A stretch of 29,597 bases of DNA from JANXXV01 sp038230275 (GTDB taxonomy: Bacteria; Acidobacteriota; Terriglobia; Bryobacterales; Bryobacteraceae): NCBI GenBank assembly GCA_038230275.1, contig JBBRNO010000080.1, positions 1 through 29,597 of the forward strand, in the 5' to 3' direction. Shown in pieces: positions 22,716-29,597 of the stretch (position 1 is the stretch's first letter; every line of letters begins with the position of its first letter). The position numbers and the translations under genes are program-made. Below the pieces are notes generated by a model. The model saw nothing but the letters and a program-made list of their open reading frames with translations. It made no database searches and had not been told where the DNA came from.

Positions 22716-23735
22716 ATGCAAGCACTTTTCATCACCGGACCGGGCGAAACAACCCTGGGCCAGATCCCTGTTCCATCGATAGCCGCCGGCCACGTCTTGC
22801 TCCGTACGCGCATCGTTGGAATGTGCGGGTCTGACTTGAACACCTTTCGCGGCAAGAACCCGATGGTCACCTATCCGCGCATTCCCGGGCACGAAATCGC
22901 CGCCACCATTCAGGAAACCGGACCCGGTGTGCCGCCACAATTTCACCCTGGCCTGGACGTCACCGTTTCCCCGTACACCAGTTGCGGCGTATGCGCCTCT
23001 TGCCTCCGGGGCCGCGTTAATGCCTGTAAATCCAACCAGACCCTGGGCGTCCAGCGCGACGGCGGCATGGCCGAATTCTTCCTCGTTCCCTGGCAGAAGC
23101 TTTATGTGGCCGAAGGCCTGTCCCTGCGCGAACTAAGCCTCGTTGAGCCGCTCTCTGTAGGTTTCCATGCCGCTGCACGAGGGCGCGTCGCGAAAAGCGA
23201 TACCGTACTGGTGCTGGGCTGTGGCGCGGTCGGCTTGGGTGCAATCTCCGCCGCCTCATTTGCCGGCGCTACCGTAATTGCCGCCGATGTGGATGACGAA
23301 AAACTAGCCATTGCGCAGCAAGCCGGGGCGGCGCACATCATTCACTCGAAGCGCCAGGACCTGCACGCCGAACTGGCCGCGTTGACCGACGGCCTTGGCC
23401 CCGACGTCGTAGTGGAAGCCATTGGACTCCCGGACACCTTTCGCCTCGCCATCGAAGAAGTCGCCTTCACCGGGCGGGTAGTGTACGTGGGTTACGCCAA
23501 GGATCTGGTCACCTATGAGACCAAGCTCTTCGTCCAAAAAGAGCTCGACATCCTGGGCTCCCGCAACGCGCTCGACGAGTTTCCCACCGTCATCGCCATG
23601 CTCCAACAAAAGCGTTTCCCAGTTGAGAAAATCATCTCGAAAACCACCGCGCTTGAAAACGCGGGCGACGCCCTCCGCGAATGGAGCGAACGCCCGCAAG
23701 CCTTCACCAAGATTCTGATCGAAGTTGGGCCGTGA
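22716..23735 (+). CDS. Zinc-dependent alcohol/polyol dehydrogenase (MDR family)
   Basis: A 339-residue medium-chain dehydrogenase, cytoplasmic, NAD(P)-dependent. Catalytic-zinc ligands are Cys37 (MCGSD), His59-Glu60 (GHE) and Glu144 (VEPLSVG). Structural-zinc cysteines are 90, 93, 96 and 104 (SCGVCASCLRGRVNAC). The nucleotide loop is GCGAVGLG (168-175), with an Asp a strand later (AADVDD), suggesting preference for NAD. The relatives I recall are L-galactonate, threonine and sorbitol dehydrogenases; the substrate cannot be fixed from sequence. No Shine-Dalgarno is seen; TATGAT (22701-22706) ends 9 bases before the ATG at 22716, so the mRNA may be leaderless. It heads the catabolic cluster, 58 bp before the FAD oxidoreductase gene. 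Confidence 0.92.
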   Translation: MQALFITGPGETTLGQIPVPSIAAGHVLLRTRIVGMCGSDLNTFRGKNPMVTYPRIPGHEIAATIQETGPGVPPQFHPGLDVTVSPYTSCGVCASCLRGRVNACKSNQTLGVQRDGGMAEFFLVPWQKLYVAEGLSLRELSLVEPLSVGFHAAARGRVAKSDTVLVLGCGAVGLGAISAASFAGATVIAADVDDEKLAIAQQAGAAHIIHSKRQDLHAELAALTDGLGPDVVVEAIGLPDTFRLAIEEVAFTGRVVYVGYAKDLVTYETKLFVQKELDILGSRNALDEFPTVIAMLQQKRFPVEKIISKTTALENAGDALREWSERPQAFTKILIEVGP

Positions 23736-23756
23736 CACTACAAAAATTTCAGATTC

Positions 23757-23789
23757 TTGACCTCAGATATTTCCATGCGATAAGATCGC
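23757..23789 (+). promoter_or_regulatory. Promoter with overlapping inverted repeat before the FAD oxidoreductase operon
   Basis: TTGACC (23757-23762) is followed after 16 bases by GATAAG (23779-23784), or after 18 bases by TAAGAT, with the ATG at 23794. Over the -10 lies the perfect inverted repeat GCGAT-AAG-ATCGC (23777-23789), positioned where a repressor would block polymerase. The GntR protein encoded in the same operon is the natural candidate; that link is inference. Confidence 0.4.
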
Positions 23790-23793
23790 TCAC

Positions 23794-25731
23794 ATGAACC
23801 GTCGCGACTTCTTTGCCGGCCTCGGCAGTTACTCGGTCGTGGTGCTGGCCAATCCATCCTCCGCAGCTGCGGCCGGCGATGACAAACCGCGCTCGTTCGA
23901 CCGCATCGCTCCGCCCGAAACGCTCCGGCACATGGCGGAGAATGAGAGCCACATGGCAGTTGTTGATTTGGAAACCGATGTCTTGGTCGCAGGTGGCGGC
24001 CTTGCCGGGCTTTGCGCCGCCATCTCCGCTGCCCGCCAGGGTGCAAAAGTAGTGCTGGTACAGGACCGTTCCCGGCTCGGCGGAAATTCCTCCAGCGAAG
24101 TGAAGATGCATGTCGTCGGCGCCACCTGTCACAAGGCACGCCCGGGTTGGCGGGAAGGCGGACTGCTGGAAGAGATTCGCCTGGACGATGCGACCAACAA
24201 TCCGCAGCGCTGCTGGGAACTCTGGGACCTGTTGCTCTACGACAAGGTGATGAGCGAGCCCAACATCACGCTGCTTCTGGAAAGCACGTTATATTCAGCG
24301 TCGGTAAAGAGTGGCCGCATCGATCAGGTGATGGTTCGCTGCGACAAGAGCGAACACCTCTACCGCATCAAAGCCAAAATGTTCTGCGATTGCACGGGCG
24401 ATTCCCGCCTCGGCCTGGAATCCGGAGCCGACATGCGCATCGGCCGCGAGGCGCGCAGCGAGTTCAACGAAACCCTCGCGCCGGAGAAGACCGACAAGGA
24501 AACCCTCGGCAGCAGCATCCTGTTCACCTCGCGGCTGTATCAGCACAAGATGCCATTTCGCCCACCGCAGTGGGCGCGCAAAGTGAGCAAGGAACAACTG
24601 CTGCACCGGAAGATCGATTCCTGGGAATACGGCTACTGGTGGATCGAATGGGGCGGCAGCCTCAGCCCCATCTGGGACAATGAGCGCATCCGCTTTGAGT
24701 TGCTCTCCATTGTGATGGGCGTGTGGGATCACATCAAAAACAGCGGCCTCTATCCAGACAGTGCGAACTTTGCACTCGACTGGGTAGGCATGATGCCGGG
24801 CCGCCGCGGCAGCCGCCGCATTCTGGGCGACCACATCCTGACTCAACAGGACCTGGAGCGGGGCAGCTTCGATGACGCCGTAGCTATCGGCGGCTGGCCC
24901 ATGGACGATCATCCGCCCGGAGGCTTCGATCGTCCGGACCTAAAGCCGAACACCAGCATCAAGACCGCCGAGGTCTACAACATCCCTCTGCGCTCGCTCT
25001 ATAGCCGGAACGTTTCAAACCTGATGATGGCCGGCCGGAACATCAGTGCCACGCACGTAGCGTTCACGTCGGCTCGAGTGATGGCGACCTGCGCGGTGAT
25101 CGGGCAAGCGGTAGGCACTGCCGCGGCAACCTGCGTGGAGCGCGGCATCGTACCCAGAGACCTGGCAAAATCGAAAACACTGCTGACGTCGCTGCAACAG
25201 AAGCTGCTTCGGAACGATCAAACCCTGCGCGATCTCGGCAATCAGGACCCTGCGGACTTGGCCCGAAAAGCAAAAGTAACGGCCTCCGCGGAGGAACCCG
25301 GCGCGCCCGCGGCGCTGATCACGAATGGCTGGCTGCGAGACATCCCGAACAAGCAAGTGAACCATTGGGCGGCCGCACTGGGTCCGCACGGCGCATGGAT
25401 TGAACTCACCTGGGATCAACCGCAAAGCATTCAAGAAATCCAGATCACCTTCGACACGGGCTTCCAAAGGGAACTAACGCTCTCCTCGTCCGACACCATC
25501 ACGCGCGGCATCGTACGCGCCGCGCAGCCCGAAACGGTGAAAGACTACGCGATCCATTACACCAGTCCAGATCAGTTGGGGCCTTTGCAGGTGGTGAAGG
25601 TCGAGGGGAATTACCAGCGCGTCAACCGCCATCGAATTCCCGCGATATCCGCAAAGTCGATCCGCATTCTAGTGGCTGCCACGAACGGCGACCGCCAGGC
25701 GAGAATCTTTGAGGTGCGCTGTTACGCGTAA
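23794..25731 (+). CDS. Tat-exported FAD-dependent oxidoreductase with C-terminal carbohydrate-binding-like domain
   Basis: A 645-residue flavoprotein. The N-terminus MNRRDFFAGLGSYSVVVLA is a twin-arginine signal, so the folded, FAD-loaded enzyme should be exported. The FAD site is VAGGGLAGLCAAISAA (65-80) with RLGGNSSSEVKMH (94-106), the pattern of the FAD_oxidored family. A second FAD contact reads NLMMAGRNISATHVAF near 410. From about 487 to the end, AKVTASAEEPG, HGAWIELTWDQPQSIQEIQI and IRILVAATNGDRQARIFEVR fit an F5/8 type C (discoidin-like) beta-sandwich, often carbohydrate-binding. The reaction is unknown; oxidation of a sugar or hydroxy acid fits the cluster. The GntR gene follows after 2 bp. 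Confidence 0.88.
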   Translation: MNRRDFFAGLGSYSVVVLANPSSAAAAGDDKPRSFDRIAPPETLRHMAENESHMAVVDLETDVLVAGGGLAGLCAAISAARQGAKVVLVQDRSRLGGNSSSEVKMHVVGATCHKARPGWREGGLLEEIRLDDATNNPQRCWELWDLLLYDKVMSEPNITLLLESTLYSASVKSGRIDQVMVRCDKSEHLYRIKAKMFCDCTGDSRLGLESGADMRIGREARSEFNETLAPEKTDKETLGSSILFTSRLYQHKMPFRPPQWARKVSKEQLLHRKIDSWEYGYWWIEWGGSLSPIWDNERIRFELLSIVMGVWDHIKNSGLYPDSANFALDWVGMMPGRRGSRRILGDHILTQQDLERGSFDDAVAIGGWPMDDHPPGGFDRPDLKPNTSIKTAEVYNIPLRSLYSRNVSNLMMAGRNISATHVAFTSARVMATCAVIGQAVGTAAATCVERGIVPRDLAKSKTLLTSLQQKLLRNDQTLRDLGNQDPADLARKAKVTASAEEPGAPAALITNGWLRDIPNKQVNHWAAALGPHGAWIELTWDQPQSIQEIQITFDTGFQRELTLSSSDTITRGIVRAAQPETVKDYAIHYTSPDQLGPLQVVKVEGNYQRVNRHRIPAISAKSIRILVAATNGDRQARIFEVRCYA

Positions 25732-25733
25732 CC

Positions 25734-26387
25734 ATGGAACTGGTCAAACTGCAAAGAGAACGGGCGGTCGACGCCGTATACGAAGCCCTCCGCCAGGCCA
25801 TCATCAGTTCGCTGATGAAGCCAGGCGAGCGCCTCAACGTAGACGATCTGGCCCAGAAGCTGGGCGTTAGCCTCACGCCGGTCCGCGGCGCCATCCAACA
25901 ACTCGCCACTGAAGGACTGGTCGAGATCCGTCCCCGCAGCGGCACGTTCGTGGCGAACCTGACCGTGCAGGACGTGGAAGAGACGTTCAAGATTCGCTGC
26001 GCGCTGGAATGCCTGGCCGCCGAGGAAGGAATCGCCAATATCACCGCTTCCGATATTGCACGGTTGAATGAGTTGCTCCATCTTTTGAGTAAAGAAGATG
26101 GGCAGGCGGTTCACGAGAAGAACAACTCCGAACTCCACCAGATCATCATCCGGGCTTCCAATAACCGCCGCCTGCTGGAGCTGTATGAAGGGCTGAAGGC
26201 GCACATCAAGATCGCCCGCATCCACGGAGCCGAATCGAAATGGGCTGACCGCTTGCAGGAAGAACAGGCGGAGCACCAGGCCATCGTGGCCGCCATTGAA
26301 AAGCGCGATACGGCCGAGCTTTGCGCCGCTCTCCGCAAACATATCTACCGCGCCAAAGACGCCCTGGTGGCTACGCTCCAACGGTAA
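25734..26387 (+). CDS. GntR-family transcriptional regulator, FCD domain
   Basis: A 217-residue repressor-type regulator. The N-terminal winged helix is SLMKPGERLNVDDLAQKLGV followed by SLTPVRGAIQQLATEGLVEI and RPRSGTFVANL (residues 26-76), the GntR signature. The C-terminal all-helical FCD domain contains TFKIRCALECLAAEEG, and metal-site histidines can be placed in ELHQIIIRAS, AEHQAIVAAI and LRKHIYRA. FCD regulators usually bind an organic acid and lose DNA affinity. It lies inside the catabolic cluster, 2 bp after the FAD oxidoreductase and 1 bp before the transporter gene, so it is co-expressed with them. A likely target is the inverted repeat at 23777-23789. Confidence 0.93.
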   Translation: MELVKLQRERAVDAVYEALRQAIISSLMKPGERLNVDDLAQKLGVSLTPVRGAIQQLATEGLVEIRPRSGTFVANLTVQDVEETFKIRCALECLAAEEGIANITASDIARLNELLHLLSKEDGQAVHEKNNSELHQIIIRASNNRRLLELYEGLKAHIKIARIHGAESKWADRLQEEQAEHQAIVAAIEKRDTAELCAALRKHIYRAKDALVATLQR

Positions 26388-26388
26388 G

Positions 26389-27648
26389 ATGGCCAAGATT
26401 CTTAACCTGCGTTGGTACATCGCGGCACTGCTTTTCTCCGCCAGCGTCATCAACTATGTCGACCGGCAGACGCTCTCCATCATTGCTCCTGTCCTTACCA
26501 AAGAACTGCACATCTCGCCGATTGAATACTCGAACATCCTGCAAGCGTTTCTGATCGCCTACACGGTGATGTATCTGGGTTCGGGATTTCTGGTGGATCG
26601 CTGGGGCACTCGCGTATCCCTCTCTGTGTTCATGGTGTGGTGGTCCATTAGCAACATGCTGCATGCTTTCGCTAATACGGCCACGCAACTTGGCGCGTAC
26701 CGCTTCCTGCTCGGCGTGGGCGAGCCAGGCAACTTCATGGCCGCGCTGAGAGCCATTTCGGAATGGTATCCGCCGAAGGAAAAAGCCTTCGCCAACGGAC
26801 TGGTAAACGCCGGTGCGGCAGTGGGCGCCATCATCGCGGCCCCGCTTGTGGCCTGGTTGACGCTTGCCTATGGCTGGCGCTACGCGTTTGTGATCACCGG
26901 CGCCATGGGCTTCATCTGGTTGCTGCCATGGCTCTGGCTCTATCATCTACCGGAGGACCACCCCCGACTCACGCAGGAAGAGCTGCATCTCATCCGCAAT
27001 ACCGGCGGAGGCCCACTCGCCGCCGCGGCCGGTATCAAAAAGTCGAAGCTATTGCAGCTGCCGCAGACCTGGGGCCTGCTGCTGGCGCGCTTCATCTCAG
27101 ATCCTGTCTGGTGGTTCTATCTCTTCTGGTTGCCGAAATACCTTGTGGAACAACGCGGCTTCACCATACGGGAAATGGGCATGCTCGCCTGGCTGCCGTA
27201 CCTCTGCGCGGACCTCGGTTCACTCGCCGGCGGGCTGGCCTCGGGCTTCTTGATTAAGCGCGGATGGCGTGACGTGGATGCACGAAAAGCGGCCATGATT
27301 CCCTGTGCGCTGGTGATGCCTTGCAGCATCGGCATCGCACTCACGCCATCCACCACCATCGCCGTGCTGCTGATCTGCCTGGTTACCTTCAGCCACATGG
27401 CCTGGAAGACGAACCTGCTCACCATCACCAACGATATCTATCCCACGCGCGTCGTCGGTTCGGTTTCCGGCATCATTGCCTTCGGCAGCGGACTGGGTGG
27501 CACACTCTTCACCAACCTTACCGGGCAAATCGTGGAACACCATTCCTACACCGGGATTTTTATCATCATGGGATTCATGCACCCGGTGGCATTTCTCGTG
27601 TTCCGCCTGCTGGTGAAAGGTCCCATCGCCAGTCAGCCTTCAGTATAA
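26389..27648 (+). CDS. MFS transporter, anion:cation symporter type (sugar acid/organic acid)
   Basis: A 419-residue inner-membrane protein with about 12 hydrophobic helices. The family mark is INYVDRQTLSIIAPVL (residues 20-35), as in hexuronate/galactonate/tartrate transporters of the ACS family. GFLVDRWGTRVSLS is the conserved loop between helices 2 and 3, and LGVGEPGNFMAALRAISEWYPPKEKA, shown here only as LGVGEPGNF...EWYPPKEKA, is typical of ExuT/DgoT-like proteins. The import substrate is therefore probably a carboxylated sugar or a dicarboxylate. The ATG at 26389 is preferred to an upstream in-frame ATG inside the GntR gene; it follows the GntR stop by one base. No strong ribosome-binding site, so coupling is likely. 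Confidence 0.9.
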   Translation: MAKILNLRWYIAALLFSASVINYVDRQTLSIIAPVLTKELHISPIEYSNILQAFLIAYTVMYLGSGFLVDRWGTRVSLSVFMVWWSISNMLHAFANTATQLGAYRFLLGVGEPGNFMAALRAISEWYPPKEKAFANGLVNAGAAVGAIIAAPLVAWLTLAYGWRYAFVITGAMGFIWLLPWLWLYHLPEDHPRLTQEELHLIRNTGGGPLAAAAGIKKSKLLQLPQTWGLLLARFISDPVWWFYLFWLPKYLVEQRGFTIREMGMLAWLPYLCADLGSLAGGLASGFLIKRGWRDVDARKAAMIPCALVMPCSIGIALTPSTTIAVLLICLVTFSHMAWKTNLLTITNDIYPTRVVGSVSGIIAFGSGLGGTLFTNLTGQIVEHHSYTGIFIIMGFMHPVAFLVFRLLVKGPIASQPSV

Positions 27649-27649
27649 T
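27644..27649 (+). promoter_or_regulatory. Consensus -10 at the transporter stop codon
   Basis: A perfect TATAAT overlaps the TAA of the transporter gene and ends 9 bases before the ATG at 27659. No good -35 is seen 16-18 bases upstream. If active, it would make a leaderless mRNA for the last two genes of the cluster. Chance occurrence is possible. Confidence 0.35.
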
Positions 27650-27658
27650 AACGTGCCG

Positions 27659-28711
27659 ATGAAAATATTCCAGATTGTGACGTTGCCGGGCGACGGAATT
27701 GGGCCCGATGTAGTTCGTGAAGGCGTAGACGTCCTACGCGCGGTGGAATCCCGCCTGGCGGACGTGCGCTTCGATTTGACCGAACAACCCGCCGGAGCGG
27801 GCGAGTATCTGAAGAACGGCGACCCGTTGCCCGCCGCCACTTTGAAGGCATGCCGCGAGTGCGATGCCATCCTGTTGGGTGCCATGGGAATCCCCAGCGT
27901 CCGCTGGCCCAGCGGTACGGAGATGGCGCCGCAGATCGACATTCGTGAAGAGTTGGATCTTTATCAAGGCGTGCGGCCCATCCAGATCTACAACGCCGCG
28001 CATTCGCCGCTGAAGCCGGAACGTTCCCAGGGCATCGATTTCGTCATCTACCGCGAGAACACCGAAGGGCTTTTCGCATCGCGCAAAGAGGTTTATGCGA
28101 AGGACGCAACGGAGGTGCGCGATACCATGCTGATCAGCCGCAAAGGATCGGAACGCCTGTTCCGAGCCGCCTTCCGCCACGCGGATCGCCGCCGCAAACT
28201 GGTAACCCTGGTGGACAAGGCCAACGTCCTGCCTTCGATGGCTTACTTCCGTTCCATCTTTGATGAGATCAGCCGTGAGTTTCCCGGCGTGCGCACCGAG
28301 CGAGTGTATGTGGATGCCGCGTCGCTATTCCTGGTGCAACGGCCGGCGGATTTTGACGTCATCGTCACCGAAAACATGTTTGGCGATATTATCTCCGATC
28401 TCGCTGCCGGTTTGATCGGCGGCATGGGTATGGCCCCATCGGCAGACATCGGCGACCGGCACGCGGTATTCCAACCCTCGCACGGCTCCGCGCCCGACAT
28501 CGCCGGGAAGGGCATCGCCAATCCCATCGCCACCATACTCTCGGTGGCAATGATGCTGGAGTGGCTTGACAGCGAGGAAACCAAACGCGGCACCGAACTC
28601 ATCCGCAGGGCCGTGGAGAAGGTCTGCGAAGATCCGGCGAAAGCGACGCGCGATATCGGTGGTTCGGTAACCACGCATGAGATGGGCAAGCTTGTCATCG
28701 CGGCGTTATGA
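27659..28711 (+). CDS. Isocitrate/isopropylmalate dehydrogenase family protein (tartrate/D-malate-type possible)
   Basis: A 350-residue beta-decarboxylating dehydrogenase. Family residues are intact: LPGDGIGPDVV (9-19), catalytic Tyr131 in YRENTEGLFAS, Lys187 in DKANVLPS, metal-binding aspartates at 219 (YVDAAS), 243 and 247 (FGDIISDLA), and the nucleotide loop FQPSHGSAPDIAGKGIANP. Substrate-binding arginines appear as R96, R106 and R132. It is not in a leucine operon; the neighbouring ACS transporter resembles the ttuB-ttuC pairing of tartrate utilisation, so a hydroxy-dicarboxylate substrate is plausible but unproven. The start is ATG 27659; GTG 27653 adds two residues. No Shine-Dalgarno. 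The stop overlaps the amidohydrolase ATG in an ATGA. Confidence 0.92.
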   Translation: MKIFQIVTLPGDGIGPDVVREGVDVLRAVESRLADVRFDLTEQPAGAGEYLKNGDPLPAATLKACRECDAILLGAMGIPSVRWPSGTEMAPQIDIREELDLYQGVRPIQIYNAAHSPLKPERSQGIDFVIYRENTEGLFASRKEVYAKDATEVRDTMLISRKGSERLFRAAFRHADRRRKLVTLVDKANVLPSMAYFRSIFDEISREFPGVRTERVYVDAASLFLVQRPADFDVIVTENMFGDIISDLAAGLIGGMGMAPSADIGDRHAVFQPSHGSAPDIAGKGIANPIATILSVAMMLEWLDSEETKRGTELIRRAVEKVCEDPAKATRDIGGSVTTHEMGKLVIAAL

Positions 28712-29460
28712 GGGAAGGCTTCGCCATCTTCGACGCCCACACCCACCTGGGTGAGGCGCGGCATAGCGGCCGCAATTGTTCGCTCGATCAAATGCTCGCC
28801 CAGATGTCTGCCTCCGGCATTGACCGTTCTCTGCTGATTCCCTTTCCTGTGGTGGACGATTACCGCAAGCAGCACAATCTCATAGCGGCCGCTGTGCGCG
28901 CCCACCCGGATCGCTTCGCCGGAGCGGTGTGCCTGGATCCGTACCTGCCCCGGCAGTTTTTTTTGGATGAAGTCCGCCGCTGCGTGGAAGAGTTGGGCTT
29001 TCGCGCAATCAAACTGCAACCCCAATATCAGGCGCTGAACCCAATCTCGCGCCGCAGCGACTTCCTGTTCGAGGCCGCCGGCGAACATAAAATCCCAGTG
29101 ATTTGGCACACCGGATCCGGCGCGCCCTTCGCCTTGCCGTCCCTGCTGATTGCTCCGGCACGGCGCTTCCCCGATCTATCCATTGTCCTGGCACATTCCG
29201 GCGGCAGCGTCTACGTGCTTGAGGCGATAGTCGCCGCGGGTGTCTGTCCGAATATCTATCTGGAATTGTCCAGCCTGATGCCCCATCATGTGCTCGAAGT
29301 GATGGCGCAGATTCCAGCCTCGCGCCTGATGATTGGATCGGATCTGCCGGAGAGCGTGGACTCCGAGATTTCCAAAATCATCGGACTGCCCATCACAGAC
29401 GATCAGAAGCGTGAGGTTTTATGGGGAACGGCGGCGCGCCTTTTCGGAACGGTTAACTAG
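28708..29460 (+). CDS. Amidohydrolase-2 family metal-dependent hydrolase or decarboxylase
   Basis: A 250-residue TIM-barrel enzyme of the PF04909 type. Metal ligands are placed at His11 and His13 (FDAHTHLG), His134 (VIWHTGSG) and His163 (VLAHSGGS), with the catalytic Asp212 in IGSDLPES. The C-terminus ILGTAARL-like segment (WGTAARLFG) is usual. The family contains decarboxylases, lactonases and pyrone hydrolases, so the reaction is open. It is shorter than many members (often 280-340). Coupled to the preceding dehydrogenase by a 4-base ATGA overlap; the two probably act in consecutive steps. It ends the catabolic cluster; no terminator with a T run follows. Confidence 0.88.
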   Translation: MREGFAIFDAHTHLGEARHSGRNCSLDQMLAQMSASGIDRSLLIPFPVVDDYRKQHNLIAAAVRAHPDRFAGAVCLDPYLPRQFFLDEVRRCVEELGFRAIKLQPQYQALNPISRRSDFLFEAAGEHKIPVIWHTGSGAPFALPSLLIAPARRFPDLSIVLAHSGGSVYVLEAIVAAGVCPNIYLELSSLMPHHVLEVMAQIPASRLMIGSDLPESVDSEISKIIGLPITDDQKREVLWGTAARLFGTVN

Positions 29461-29597
29461 TGTACTGTCCGACAAATAACTGGACACAAGAAACGGCTTG
29501 CTCACGCGCGCGGCTCGGTCTCGAACTCGTTGCTGCAACAGTAGTTTCCGAGCCGCGACTGTAAAGGAGCGGTTTCCGGTAGTGTCCACCCAATTCG
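29461..29597. repeat. Non-coding tail with inverted repeat, possible dispersed element
   Basis: After the last stop codon no gene is visible. A perfect 10-bp inverted repeat, CGCGGCTCGG (29509-29518) with CCGAGCCGCG (29548-29557), encloses a smaller palindrome GTTGCTGCAAC (29529-29539). TGTCC occurs at 29466 and 29583, and its complement GGACA at 29482. The stem is not followed by a T run, so it is not a simple terminator. It could be a dispersed intergenic repeat or lie beside the end of an insertion sequence outside the window; neither can be settled here. Confidence 0.35.

Noticed and set aside
22643..22870. N-terminal extension of the carboxypeptidase-regulatory-like protein
   Set aside because: It is antisense to the alcohol dehydrogenase start and has no signal peptide; the ATG at 22642 begins a clear one.

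Overview
The window looks like a piece of an Acidobacteriota chromosome, most likely a Solibacter/Bryobacter-type soil lineage. This is inferred from gene content only. The clues are a VWA protein of the type known mainly from acidobacteria, an ECF sigma factor overlapping a Ser/Thr kinase-TPR gene, the remnant of a large ADOP-type ABC permease, a DUF1800 protein, a PEGA protein, several TPR proteins, and a moderately high G+C content. There is no CRISPR array, no rRNA or tRNA gene that I could recognise, and no complete insertion sequence.

Layout. 1-3061 (minus): feoA-feoB ferrous iron uptake, followed by a thioredoxin reductase gene cut by the window edge. 3230-6856 (plus): a MerR-type HTH/TPR fusion, a small TonB C-terminal-domain protein, a chemoreceptor and an exported RraA-like protein. 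6853-9485 (minus): a DUF1800 protein and, behind a strong hairpin terminator, an aquaporin gene broken by a nonsense codon and a one-base deletion. 9643-10230 (plus): a PEGA-domain lipoprotein-like or periplasmic protein. 10234-12275 (minus): a VWA protein and a membrane-anchored alpha/beta hydrolase in one operon. 12265-14091 (plus): selB, head-to-head with the VWA gene and sharing its start region. 14155-18156 (minus): a four-gene operon galU - unknown protein - TIM-barrel epimerase-like protein - thioredoxin-fold protein. 18180-18662 (plus): a TPR protein. 18656-21729 (minus): the sigma factor/kinase pair. 21782-22115: the decayed ABC permease. 22217-22642 (minus): a carboxypeptidase-regulatory-like protein. 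22716-29460 (plus): a tightly packed catabolic cluster with a zinc alcohol dehydrogenase, a Tat-exported FAD oxidoreductase, a GntR regulator, an MFS sugar-acid-type transporter, an isopropylmalate/tartrate dehydrogenase-like enzyme and an amidohydrolase. The last 137 bases are non-coding, with a 10-bp inverted repeat.

How the genes work together. The clearest functional unit is the 22.7-29.5 kb cluster: import of an organic acid (MFS), oxidation or oxidative decarboxylation (ADH, IPMDH-like) and hydrolysis or decarboxylation (amidohydrolase) under a GntR/FCD repressor. The substrate cannot be read from sequence. The most general observation is regulatory. At least seven genes have a -10-like hexamer ending 7-9 bases before the start codon and no Shine-Dalgarno sequence, which suggests that leaderless mRNAs are common in this organism.
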